Shown here in pieces: positions 1-6,925 of a stretch of DNA of 14,510 nt (position 1 is the stretch's first letter; the number at the start of each line of letters is the position of its first letter). Below the pieces are notes generated by a model. The model was given only the letters and a program-made list of their open reading frames with translations. It was not told where the DNA came from and searched no databases. The position numbers and the translations under genes were made by a program. The stretch comes from Pseudomonadota bacterium. Lineage in GTDB: Bacteria > Pseudomonadota > Alphaproteobacteria > Rhizobiales > Beijerinckiaceae. Where the stretch lies: NCBI GenBank assembly GCA_023426505.1, contig JAFAAP010000006.1, forward strand, positions 1 to 14,510. The letters are read 5' to 3'.

Positions 1-61
1 AGGCGATGTTTCCCAACATGAGGACGGCAGCAGCAGACGCAGACAATGCCAGCTTTCTCAT
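1..61 (-). CDS. Exported protein, N-terminal fragment only (signal peptide)
   Basis: Only the first 20 codons lie in the window; the gene continues past the left edge. On the minus strand the ATG at 61-59 is preceded by a clear Shine-Dalgarno (GGAGG about 7 bases upstream). The translated start, MRKLALSASAAAVLMLGNIA, has a short basic n-region (R2, K3) followed by a hydrophobic alanine/leucine-rich h-region, which is a textbook Sec signal peptide. The mature protein is not visible, so family and function cannot be named. The gene is divergent from the hydrolase at 455. Confidence 0.7.
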   Translation of the reverse strand, partial: MRKLALSASAAAVLMLGNIA

Positions 62-454
62 ATTCGACCTCCACTCCGCTCAGCCGAAGGCTATCACGAC
101 CGACATAGCGCTTCTCCAGCCTGCTCCCACGACCAACGCCGGAATTCGGGACGGCTAACCAGGAAGATCCGGCCGCCATACCTCCAGCGGAGGACCTCTT
201 TCTCAGCGCACGCAGGAGAGGTCCGGCATAGTCTGTGCCTTGCGGCTCCAACCGCACTGACGCGTGCCGCCTTCCTGCGACTGCGCCCAGCATGCTCGAT
301 GGATTTGCCGCTGCATTGACTTTAGTCACATCGCAGCGCGGGTAATGTCCGATCCCGGCCTCTGCCGCGCCGACGGCCGGTCGTCCCGCCATGAACGGTC
401 GGCTGACACCAATCCTTGGATGTGAGACACTGCTCCTGTTCTGGGGAACGGGCC
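62..454. other. Intergenic region between divergent genes, two inverted repeats
   Basis: No credible gene is seen in these 393 bases. Two symmetrical elements are visible. One is an 8-bp inverted repeat, GGACCTCT (192-199) with AGAGGTCC (217-224) and a 17-base loop. The other is a TGAC-TTTA-GTCA palindrome at 317-328, within TTGACTTTAGTCAC at 316-329, which resembles an FNR/FixK-type box with one outer mismatch. No convincing -10/-35 pair was found for either flanking gene. Confidence 0.4.
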
Positions 455-1630
455 ATGGCACAGGTCGTGACGGTCTTCTTCGCGACGAACCGCATGCCGC
501 TCACGGATGCGAGCGGAGGCACCATCATCGACTTCGGACCCGATCCCGGCCCGATCGACGGGACGGCGGTTCGTTTCGGAAGCGCCCAGGCCAGGGTCAC
601 CCCCACCGGCTCGACCTTCGTGGCAGGCTCGCTCTACGTCGCCTCGGAGCAGCTCTACGGCCCCGGAATGCATCGCGGCAGCCGGGACATCTTCGAGAAG
701 CTGCGGCAGGACATGAAGGAAGGTGGGCGTCCGACCCTCGTGGTCATTCACGGCTTCTCGAATACGTTCAAGGAAGCGATCGAACGAGCCGCGTCCATCA
801 TCAGCTTCTACGGCCTCGACGCGAACGTGTTCTCGTTCACCTGGCCCTCGATCGGCACGCCCCTGCCGACGCCGCTGCCCTACAGCGACTACTTCCACGA
901 TCGCGGCACGGCGCGCGCCTCAGGCGTGGCGATCGCACGCACGATCCGCATCCTCTACGATTTCATCGACGGGCTCCCCCGCAAGGATGTATGCCGCCAG
1001 CCGCTGCACCTGATCTGCCACAGCATGGGCAATTATGCGTTCCGGTATGCCATCCAGGCGCTCATGCAGGTGCCTCAAGGCGAGCCGCGCGAATACGTCC
1101 GGGCCGTCGACGCCCCTGCGATGGAGAGAGAGGAGCGCTCCTTTCCGGCGCTTGTCGCCCTCCCGACGGAAGCGCCCGACGCGAACCGGCTGCGCCGGAC
1201 GTTCGACCAGATCGTGCTGGCGGCGGCCGACGAAGACGAGGACGCCTTCGAGGACGCCAAGGAGCTGCGTTATCTGCCCCGCCTGGGCAACCGCGTTTCA
1301 GTGTATCACACCCGGGAGGACTGGATTCTTTCGACGCTGAGCTCCGTCACGAAGTTCAACGGGCCGCGCCTGGGCGTGAACGGTCCGGAGAACATGGCGT
1401 TGATCAGCGACAAGGTGACGGCGGTCGATGTCAGCGACGCGATTACCCCGAGCGAGGATTTTCAAAGTCACCAGTACTACCGGATCTCGCCCGCCGTGCG
1501 TGACGACATCGTCGCCGTTCTCTCGGGGGAGCGGCAGGACAAGATCGCCAATCGCGACCGCACGGATATCCAGCGGTACAGCCTGAAAGGTCCCGTGAGA
1601 GGCAGTGCGCGCAGATCCCGGAAGGGCTGA
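455..1630 (+). CDS. DUF900-type alpha/beta hydrolase (putative serine esterase/lipase)
   Basis: The 391-residue protein starts with the family's usual MAQVVTVFFATNR segment. The ATG at 455 is preferred over an in-frame ATG at 416 because homologues begin at this point and a GGGGAA purine run lies upstream. The features are those of the DUF900 alpha/beta-hydrolase family: HGF at residues 99-101 (oxyanion region), a nucleophile elbow HSMGN at 189-193 with Ser190, an acidic candidate in REDW (Asp289), and a C-terminal SHQYY with His339 as the likely catalytic histidine. The tail (380-391) is basic. There is no signal peptide or membrane segment, so it should be cytoplasmic. The substrate is unknown. 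A 171-base gap separates it from the channel gene downstream on the same strand, so co-transcription is possible but not shown. Confidence 0.85.
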   Translation: MAQVVTVFFATNRMPLTDASGGTIIDFGPDPGPIDGTAVRFGSAQARVTPTGSTFVAGSLYVASEQLYGPGMHRGSRDIFEKLRQDMKEGGRPTLVVIHGFSNTFKEAIERAASIISFYGLDANVFSFTWPSIGTPLPTPLPYSDYFHDRGTARASGVAIARTIRILYDFIDGLPRKDVCRQPLHLICHSMGNYAFRYAIQALMQVPQGEPREYVRAVDAPAMEREERSFPALVALPTEAPDANRLRRTFDQIVLAAADEDEDAFEDAKELRYLPRLGNRVSVYHTREDWILSTLSSVTKFNGPRLGVNGPENMALISDKVTAVDVSDAITPSEDFQSHQYYRISPAVRDDIVAVLSGERQDKIANRDRTDIQRYSLKGPVRGSARRSRKG

Positions 1631-1695
1631 CGCTTCACTGCGGAGGGTTGGGCAGCCGCACGCGCCGCAAATTGTCATGACATCGTCTCGGCCGA

Positions 1696-1718
1696 TCAGG
1701 CGCTTGGGAGCTGCCTGA
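1696..1718 (+). repeat. Inverted repeat just upstream of the mscS-family gene
   Basis: TCAGGC (1696-1701) pairs with GCCTGA (1713-1718). Inner bases GCT/AGC extend the stem with a one-base bulge, leaving a TGGG loop. It lies directly before an in-frame ATG at 1721 and would hide any ribosome site there, which is one reason for preferring the later ATG at 1802. Its function is unknown; it could also act as a weak attenuator after the hydrolase gene. Confidence 0.3.
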
Positions 1719-1801
1719 CCATGGTCATCATGGCGGAGAGGATCGTTGCCGGAGCCTCCCGGACAGGCCTATGCTGGGCAGCGACAGCCGGATGGATCGT
1801 G

Positions 1802-3976
1802 ATGACGGACATCAATCACGGAACGCGTTTCAGGGTCTGGCCCGGCATTCTGCTGTGCCTCGTGCTTCTCATCCTGGGAGGTTCGGGCCGGGTTTGGGCT
1901 CAGGCGGCTCCGGTGCCGGCGTCCCCGCCACCCCAGGTGCAGGAATTGCTGAAGCTCCTGGATGATCCATCGGTTCGTGAATGGATGGACCGTCAGCGCC
2001 AGCAGTCGGATTCGGCCGTGGAGGCAACCCAGCAGACCACCGCCTCGGAGCAGCTGTCGACCAGGGTGCAGGAGACGAGGGCACACCTTGCAGCTCTCGT
2101 CGCGGCGGTGCCGCGCATGCCGGAGGAGTTCCGCCGGGCCGCCGGTCTTCTGTCGCAGGAACTCCGGTCCAGGCCGGGCCTCGACGTCGTTCTGCTCGTG
2201 CTCGGCTTCCTGGTCCTCGGAGCCGGCATGGAATGGCTCTTCGGCAGGGCAACCGCATCCGCGCGGGCCAGGATCATCGACCGGCCGATCGACACTGCGA
2301 AGGCCCGGGCCCGCACGGTCGCCCTGCGTTTCGCGCTCGGCCTCGCAGGGGTCACGATCTTCGGCCTTGGCAGCATCGGGGCATTCCTTGTCTTCGACTG
2401 GCCGCCCCTGCTGAGGAGGATCGTTCTCGCCTATCTCTCTGCCGCGTTCATGCTGCGTCTCGTTCTGCTGGCCAGCCGGGTCCTCCTCGCCCCCCGGCCC
2501 GCGACCCCGGGTCAGACCGAAAGCGGCCGCGTCATTCCTCTCTCCGATCAAGCGGCGCGGTTCTGGTTCGGCCGCATCGCGCTGTTCGCCGGCTGGTTCC
2601 TGCTCGGCTGGGCCACGGTCGAGACCACCAAGACCCTCGGCTTCTCCCTCGAGGGCCGCAGGGTGATCGCCTACGCGCTCGGCATCGGTCTTCTCGCCAT
2701 CGCCATCGAAGCCGTATGGCGGCGGCCGGCCGCGCCGCCGACGTTGCAAGCGCTCCCTGAACAGCCGGCGCGCCATCATGTGATCGGCACGTGGCTGGTC
2801 ACGCTCTATCTGGTGCTGCTCTGGGGCCTGTGGGTCGCAGGCCTGATGGGATTGTTCTGGCTGGCCACCGTCGCCGTCCTCCTGCCGCAGGCCATCGCCG
2901 TCACCAAGGCATCCGTCCGCCACGTGCTCCGACCGGGCCCAAGCGACGAGGCCGGGTCCGAGCAGAAGCTCAACACCGTCTATGTCGACCGGGGCATTCG
3001 TGCCCTGCTGATCGCCGGAGCGGTCCTGTTCCTCGCCTATGCCTGGCAGATTGATCTCGTCGAACTGACCAGCCGGGACACCGTCGTGACGCGCGCGGTC
3101 CGCGGCCTGCTGAGCAGCATCGTCATCCTGCTGGTCGCGGATCTCGTCTGGCAGATCATCAAGACCCATATCGACAACGCGCTCGCGCAGGCAGTGGCTG
3201 CGGCGCCTCCCGGCAGCGAGGAGGCCCTCAGGCAGGCCCGGCTGAGGACCCTCCTGCCGATCTTCCGGAGCATGAGCTTCGTCGCCCTGGCGGTCGTGGC
3301 GGTCCTGATGGCCCTCTCATCCCTTGGCGTGGAAATCGGCCCCCTGATCGCCGGTGCCGGCATCGTCGGCGTGGCAGTCGGCTTCGGGTCCCAGACACTG
3401 GTCAAGGACGTCATCAGCGGCATCTTCTACCTGCTGGATGATGCGTTCCGCGTCGGCGAGTACATCCAGAGCGGCAGTTACAAAGGGACTGTCGAGAAGC
3501 TGGGATTTCGCTCCGTGAAGCTGCGCCACCAGCGCGGCCCCATCTTCACTGTACCGTACGGACAGCTCGGGGCGGTGCAGAACATGAGCCGCGATTGGGT
3601 CATCGACAAGATGACCCTCAACGTCACCTACGACACCGATCTCGACAAGGCCAAGAAGATCATCAAGCAGATCGGCAAGGAATTGGCCGCGGATCCCGAA
3701 TATGCCCATAACATTCTCGAACCGCTCAAGATGCAGGGCGTGGAGCAGTTCGGCGAGTTCGCCATCGAACTGCGCATGAAGATGATGACCCGCCCGGGCG
3801 AGCAGTTCGTGATCCGCCGCCGCGCCTTCGCGCTGATCAAGAAGGCGTTCGACGAGAACGGCATCAAGTTTGCCTTCCCGACGGTCCAGGTCGCAGGCCG
3901 CGACGAGGTGGAACCTGCAGCGGCCCGGCAGGTCCTCACCCTGGTCAAGGGCAAAACGCCCGAGGAAGGAGGGTGA
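1802..3976 (+). CDS. Large MscS-family mechanosensitive channel (YbiO-like)
   Basis: This inner-membrane channel should open under membrane tension to release solutes during hypo-osmotic shock. From the ATG at 1802 the protein has 724 residues. I chose this start because it gives a proper signal peptide (MTDINHGTRFRVWPGILL..., cleavage near AQA-A) with GGATGG upstream; in-frame ATGs at 1721 and 1730 would add 24-27 residues before it. A periplasmic stretch with coiled-coil-like character (about 40-125) is followed by roughly eleven hydrophobic segments. The MscS signature lies at about 510-560: a Gly/Ala-rich pore helix (AGAGIVGVAVGFGSQTLVKDV), then the beta domain with VPYGQLGAVQNMSRDW, and a C-terminal alpha/beta domain. 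Length and layout match the large YbiO/MscM-like branch rather than the 280-residue MscS. The family is sure; the exact paralogue is not. Confidence 0.9.
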   Translation: MTDINHGTRFRVWPGILLCLVLLILGGSGRVWAQAAPVPASPPPQVQELLKLLDDPSVREWMDRQRQQSDSAVEATQQTTASEQLSTRVQETRAHLAALVAAVPRMPEEFRRAAGLLSQELRSRPGLDVVLLVLGFLVLGAGMEWLFGRATASARARIIDRPIDTAKARARTVALRFALGLAGVTIFGLGSIGAFLVFDWPPLLRRIVLAYLSAAFMLRLVLLASRVLLAPRPATPGQTESGRVIPLSDQAARFWFGRIALFAGWFLLGWATVETTKTLGFSLEGRRVIAYALGIGLLAIAIEAVWRRPAAPPTLQALPEQPARHHVIGTWLVTLYLVLLWGLWVAGLMGLFWLATVAVLLPQAIAVTKASVRHVLRPGPSDEAGSEQKLNTVYVDRGIRALLIAGAVLFLAYAWQIDLVELTSRDTVVTRAVRGLLSSIVILLVADLVWQIIKTHIDNALAQAVAAAPPGSEEALRQARLRTLLPIFRSMSFVALAVVAVLMALSSLGVEIGPLIAGAGIVGVAVGFGSQTLVKDVISGIFYLLDDAFRVGEYIQSGSYKGTVEKLGFRSVKLRHQRGPIFTVPYGQLGAVQNMSRDWVIDKMTLNVTYDTDLDKAKKIIKQIGKELAADPEYAHNILEPLKMQGVEQFGEFAIELRMKMMTRPGEQFVIRRRAFALIKKAFDENGIKFAFPTVQVAGRDEVEPAAARQVLTLVKGKTPEEGG

Positions 3977-4377
3977 ACGCCGCAACATGGCGCCTTCGCG
4001 GGCGGTTGCCTGGACGCGTTGGCGCGATCGGGCATCGCGACGTTTTGGATGCCGCATGGAAGATTCGAATTTCCCGGCATGTTGCGAAAAATCAAATCTC
4101 CATCCATCCGACTCGCCCACAGTCGGCCCACTGAAAGGGACCTGGAGCAGCCAAGTGACTCCGGCGGCCGATAAGCCGGCGATCAGCGCATTTGCGAGGC
4201 TTTGGGTGTTGCGTAGCCCAGACCCGTCGAGCATCGCGCCTGCGGCGGCTACCGATGAACCCGAGAGTCCGACGGCTGCCTCAGCGGTGCTCCTGGCCGG
4301 GTTCAGGATGGCCGAGGAACAGGTCGAGGCAGCCCTGCCGTTCCAAAACGCAGCTACCTATACCCAGGAGAAAAGAC
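3977..4377. other. 401-base gap before the phasin gene
   Basis: No well-supported gene is seen. The stretch holds a weak hairpin after the channel gene, a TTGC-N6-TCAA sequence (4082-4095) matching the FixK-type pattern TTG[A/C]-N6-[T/G]CAA, and an open frame from ATG 4056 to 4430. That frame has no ribosome site and overlaps the phasin start. Part of its translation (ASAVLLAGFRMAEEQVEAAL) looks protein-like, so a decayed gene is possible. The phasin promoter was not identified. Confidence 0.35.
4023..4046 (+). terminator. Weak terminator candidate after the MscS-family gene
   Basis: CGCGAT (4023-4028) and ATCGCG (4034-4039) form a 6-bp stem with a 5-base loop, followed after ACG by TTTT (4043-4046). 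It lies about 50 bases past the stop codon. The stem is short and the T-run brief, so this is tentative. Confidence 0.3.
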
Positions 4378-4716
4378 ATGGCTACCATGCAGAGCAAATC
4401 GGCGGCGGACGCGCTGCGCAACATGAGTGAATTCGCAGCGAGCGGCCAGGGCGGGCGCGCCCTGACCAACGCCGCAGAGACGTGGTTCAACGCCAGCAGC
4501 GAGTGCCAGCGCGAAATGATCAGCTTCATGTCGAAACGCCTCGAAAGGGACGGAGAGACCCTCCGCGAGATGGTGGGCTGCAAAACCCTCGGGGATGTTG
4601 CGGCGCTGCAGTCCCGTTGGATCGAGGAGACGGTTCGCGACTACAACACGGAAATGACCAAGCTGATGGCGATCTACACGAAATCCGCCGATATCGCCCG
4701 CACCCGCACTCCTTGA
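4378..4716 (+). CDS. Phasin-family protein (small, polyhydroxyalkanoate granule-associated type)
   Basis: The 112-residue protein begins at ATG 4378, preceded by AGGAGAAAAGAC, a good Shine-Dalgarno. It is all-helical in character, without signal peptide or membrane segment. The segment ALTNAAETWFNASSECQREM (residues 29-48) followed by SFMSKRLERDGETLREMVGCKTLGDVAALQSRW and an amphipathic end (DYNTEMTKLMAIYTKSADIA) has the layout of the Phasin_2 family. That family's hallmark is an aromatic/amphipathic first helix and the C-KT-hydrophobic-D-V-hydrophobic-QS-W pattern before the last helix. Phasins coat PHA granules and affect their number and size; some act as general stress or chaperone-like proteins. 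No PHA synthase or PhaR gene is present here. It converges with the zeta-subunit gene, with a 51-base gap. Confidence 0.75.
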   Translation: MATMQSKSAADALRNMSEFAASGQGGRALTNAAETWFNASSECQREMISFMSKRLERDGETLREMVGCKTLGDVAALQSRWIEETVRDYNTEMTKLMAIYTKSADIARTRTP

Positions 4717-4767
4717 TCGCCATCGGGAGCCCGACGAGGCCGCGGCGACACCCTACTGACCCAAGGT

Positions 4768-5094
4768 CTACCAAGTCGTGGAGCGAACCGCGTCGACGGC
4801 AACGACCATCAGTTCGGCCATCTTCTCACGGATCGCCTCCTCGGGCTCCCTGACCCCGTGGCTCGCAAAGTCGGCCTGGATCTTCTCGACGAGGCTTTCG
4901 TCGACGACGGCTGCCATGACGCTCTTGCCGATCTCGTTGGCGTAGGCATCGGCCCTCTCGCCGGTGAGGCCGATCTGCGTCGCGGCCCATTGACCGAGCA
5001 GCCTGTTGCGCTTGGCCAGCGCCCTGAAACGCGCCTCCTCGTCATGCACGAACATCTGCTCGAAGGCCTGCTCGCGTTCGTTGAAAAGAGTCAT
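4768..5094 (-). CDS. F1-ATPase inhibitor zeta subunit family protein (DUF1476), likely paralogue
   Basis: This 108-residue soluble protein belongs to the DUF1476/zeta family, the alphaproteobacterial inhibitor of F1F0-ATP synthase described in Paracoccus. The N-terminal segment MTLFNEREQAFEQMFVHDEE, then RFRALAKRNRLLGQWAATQIGLTG (residues 29-52) and the C-terminal EEAIREKMAELMVVA, match the family's FDDREKAFE-KF-HDEE / RN-LLG-WAA / I--KM-EL pattern. I chose ATG 5094 over an upstream in-frame TTG at 5112 because it has GAGGGAG about 6-10 bases upstream and the family starts with MT-F. It is not beside atp genes, and the central part (ANEIGKSVMAAVVDESL) is less acidic than I remember for the standard zeta, so a second, specialised copy is likely. 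Neighbouring ppk2 suggests a role in energy economy. Confidence 0.85.
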   Translation of the reverse strand: MTLFNEREQAFEQMFVHDEEARFRALAKRNRLLGQWAATQIGLTGERADAYANEIGKSVMAAVVDESLVEKIQADFASHGVREPEEAIREKMAELMVVAVDAVRSTTW

Positions 5095-5181
5095 GGAGCG
5101 CTCCCTCTTCAAGCGGCGCCTCGATCATGGCGGGATGCCGGGTCCACTGTTCCGCACGATGCGCTAGGGCGACCTGAGTTG

Positions 5182-5224
5182 ATAATATGGGCCGCGAAAG
5201 AGGCGGCGGCTTGACCGCGTTCGA
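5182..5224 (-). promoter_or_regulatory. Candidate FNR/FixK-type promoter of the zeta-family gene
   Basis: Read on the minus strand, TCGA-N6-TCAA (5224-5211) differs by one base from the FixK/FNR-type consensus TTGA-N6-TCAA. It is followed after 23 bases by TATTAT (5187-5182), a good -10. This puts the box centre near -42 from the predicted start at about 5175, close to the -41.5 usual for class II FNR/FixK activation. The leader would be about 80 bases. It is seen by eye only. Confidence 0.35.
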
Positions 5225-5305
5225 GCAAATCCCCGTGAGGGCTGATGCGGTTCGGGCATGAGACCAGTTTCCGCGCGACGTCTTCGTGTCATCCGGGAGG
5301 TGCAC

Positions 5306-5331
5306 CCACCCCGAACTCCTGAACGGGGTGG
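5306..5331 (-). terminator. Hairpin downstream of ppk2
   Basis: CCACCCCG (5306-5313) and CGGGGTGG (5324-5331) make a perfect 8-bp GC-rich stem with a 10-base loop, 55 bases past the ppk2 stop on the minus strand. No T-run follows, so it is either a Rho-type 3' end stabiliser or an unrelated structure. Confidence 0.3.
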
Positions 5332-5386
5332 TGGAGCGCCATCCGCTTGGAACGCCGGCGCGCTCACGCTCATCGCGTGCGGCATC

Positions 5387-6232
5387 TCAGTAACGCGATG
5401 GCACCGCATTGCTCGACGGCAGCCTGTCCTCGACTCCCTTCGGGCGCGGATCCGCCTTCGGAACTTTGGGCAGCTCGAGCCGTACCTTCTCGTAGGGAAT
5501 CATGCTCAGCATGTGGGAGATCAGGTTGAGGCGCGCCCGGCGCTTGTCGTCGGATGGGACGATGTACCAGGGATTGGCCGGGGTGTCGGTTCCGCGGAGC
5601 ATATCCTGATAGGCGATCGTGTAGTCCCACCATCGGCGCACGGACTCGGTGTCCATGGGGCTGAGCTTCCAGTGCTTCACCGGATCGTCGATACGATCGG
5701 CGAAGCGGCGACGCTGCTCGTCCTGGCTGACGTCGAGAAAATACTTGAGGAGGATGATGCCGTTGTCGACCACCTCCTGCTCGAAGGGCGGAACGAGGCG
5801 CATGAACCGCTCGAACTCGTCCTGGGTGCAAAATCCCATCACGCGCTCCACGCCGGCCCGGTTGTACCAGGAGCGGTCGAACAGCACGACCTCACCCGCG
5901 GCCGGAAAATGGGCGATGTATCGCTGAATGTAGAGCTGGCTCTTCTCACGCTCGGTCGGAGCCGGCAGCGCGATATGCCGGAAGACCCTTGGGCTCACCC
6001 GCTGGGTGATCCTGCTGATCACGCCGCCCTTGCCGGCCGTGTCGCGGCCTTCGAAGACGACGATGACCCTCGCGCCCGTCGCCTTGACCCACGTTTGCAG
6101 CCGGACCAGCTCGACCTGGAGCTTTCGCAGCTCCGCCTCGAATTTCTTCCGCTTCATTCGCGGCGCATGGGGCGCGTCGGGACTATCGTCGGTCGCGTGT
6201 CTCTTCTTCGTGATGGTATCCTGGCGGTTCAT
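5387..6232 (-). CDS. ppk2: Polyphosphate kinase 2, class I
   Basis: PPK2 enzymes transfer phosphate between inorganic polyphosphate and nucleoside diphosphates, mostly making ATP or GTP from polyP. The 281-residue protein has the full-length catalytic domain. The Walker A is FEGRDTAGKGG (residues 60-70), the lid/substrate region runs RVFRHIALPAPTEREKSQLYIQRY (83-105), and the Walker B-like FDRSWYNRAGVE is at 118-129. The conserved VKHWKLSPMD (185-194) and WWDYTIAYQDML (201-212) follow. The WYNRAGVE form with Asn is that of class I (NDP-phosphorylating) rather than class II/III. The first 25 residues are a variable polar extension. ATG 6232 has GGAG about 8 bases upstream. It is transcribed in the same direction as the zeta-family gene 292 bases downstream, but a hairpin and a separate candidate promoter lie between them. 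Confidence 0.93.
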   Translation of the reverse strand: MNRQDTITKKRHATDDSPDAPHAPRMKRKKFEAELRKLQVELVRLQTWVKATGARVIVVFEGRDTAGKGGVISRITQRVSPRVFRHIALPAPTEREKSQLYIQRYIAHFPAAGEVVLFDRSWYNRAGVERVMGFCTQDEFERFMRLVPPFEQEVVDNGIILLKYFLDVSQDEQRRRFADRIDDPVKHWKLSPMDTESVRRWWDYTIAYQDMLRGTDTPANPWYIVPSDDKRRARLNLISHMLSMIPYEKVRLELPKVPKADPRPKGVEDRLPSSNAVPSRY

Positions 6233-6292
6233 GTCATGCTCCGACAGACCTCGGCTGATAGGAGACGCTCGCCCGATCCGGCAGAGCCATCA

Positions 6293-6306
6293 TTGATGAA
6301 CGTCAA
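6293..6306. promoter_or_regulatory. FNR/FixK-type box upstream of ppk2
   Basis: TTGAT-GAAC-GTCAA is a 14-bp palindrome, part of CATTGA-N6-TCAATG (6291-6308), and fits the FNR/FixK-family pattern TTGA-N6-TCAA exactly. Its centre is 67 bases before the ppk2 ATG and 209 bases before the secreted-protein gene on the other strand. A CTATCA -10 candidate for ppk2 (6262-6257) would put the box near -50, which is not a standard position, so the functional link is uncertain. Confidence 0.35.
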
Positions 6307-6508
6307 TGTGGCGCCGTTTCCGAGCCGGGCGGAGGCGGGCGGAATATCCGCTCGAGATCGCCGGCCGTTGCGTCAGAACCTCCTACCGGATGACTAAAAT
6401 CAAAGACCGCACAGGCCTTTCGCCCGATTCTGCTTCGCAATCGGCAGATCCGGCTCGCTCCATCGACGGCTTTCTCGAACGGGGCGCCCTCTCCCGAAGG
6501 AGGTCTCG

Positions 6509-6925
6509 ATGAGATTGCTTGGATTTTCAGGCGCCGTGATGCTTGGCCTTGCGGCCTTCTCTCCGCCAGCGATCGCCGCGGAAACCGGGCTTTCCCCCTA
6601 TCAGGGCGCATGGCTGGACCCGGGTCTTTCCTGTGAGGACGTCTACGCCGCCACGGGCAAGAGTCCGTCCTTCAAGAAGCCCGTCGATATCTTTGCTCCG
6701 GCCTTCATCATTTCGGGCAAGACGCTCCGGACCCCGATGGCGTCCTGCCGTATCAGGTCGGTGAAGTCGGCGGACGACCGGCAGGTCATCGCGCTGAACT
6801 GCGCGAACTCCGTCGCAGCCAATGACGTCGCGGTGTTCATGGCAGCGGCACCGGACGGTTCCCTCAAGCGCTTCTTCGACAACCAGGACAAGATCGGCAG
6901 GCCCTATAAGCGGTGTGCTCGCTGA
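6509..6925 (+). CDS. Secreted hypothetical protein with four cysteines
   Basis: I do not recognise the family. The ATG at 6509 follows a very strong ribosome site (AAGGAGGT, 5 bases away), so the gene is real. The 138-residue precursor has a signal peptide (MRLLGFSGAVMLGLAAFSPPAIAA, cleavage about residue 24). The mature part of about 114 residues contains four cysteines (42, 80, 98, 136), which would allow two disulphides in the periplasm. The pattern PYQGAWLDPGLSCEDVYAATG near the start and NCANSVAANDVAVFM in the middle suggest a compact beta-rich domain. The C-terminus is basic (YKRCAR). It is divergent from ppk2 across a 276-base spacer. Function unknown; a small periplasmic stress protein is only a guess. 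Confidence 0.75.
   Translation: MRLLGFSGAVMLGLAAFSPPAIAAETGLSPYQGAWLDPGLSCEDVYAATGKSPSFKKPVDIFAPAFIISGKTLRTPMASCRIRSVKSADDRQVIALNCANSVAANDVAVFMAAAPDGSLKRFFDNQDKIGRPYKRCAR

Noticed and set aside
1769..3169. 466-codon open frame on the minus strand
   Set aside because: It is antisense to the MscS-family gene; the translation is rich in Asp, Glu, Arg, Gln and Gly without hydrophobic core or recognisable motif, as expected from a GC-rich shadow frame.
3317..4234. 305-codon open frame on the minus strand
   Set aside because: Mostly antisense to the channel gene. The first part (LANALIAGLSAAGVTWLLQV) looks hydrophobic, but no start signal or family match is apparent.
4056..4430. 124-codon open frame before and over the phasin start
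   Set aside because: No ribosome site, unremarkable N-terminal half, and it overlaps the well-supported phasin start by 53 bases; kept only as a possible decayed gene in the description of the gap.
5258..6397. 379-codon open frame on the plus strand
   Set aside because: Antisense to ppk2, whose Walker motifs are intact; the frame has no ribosome site.
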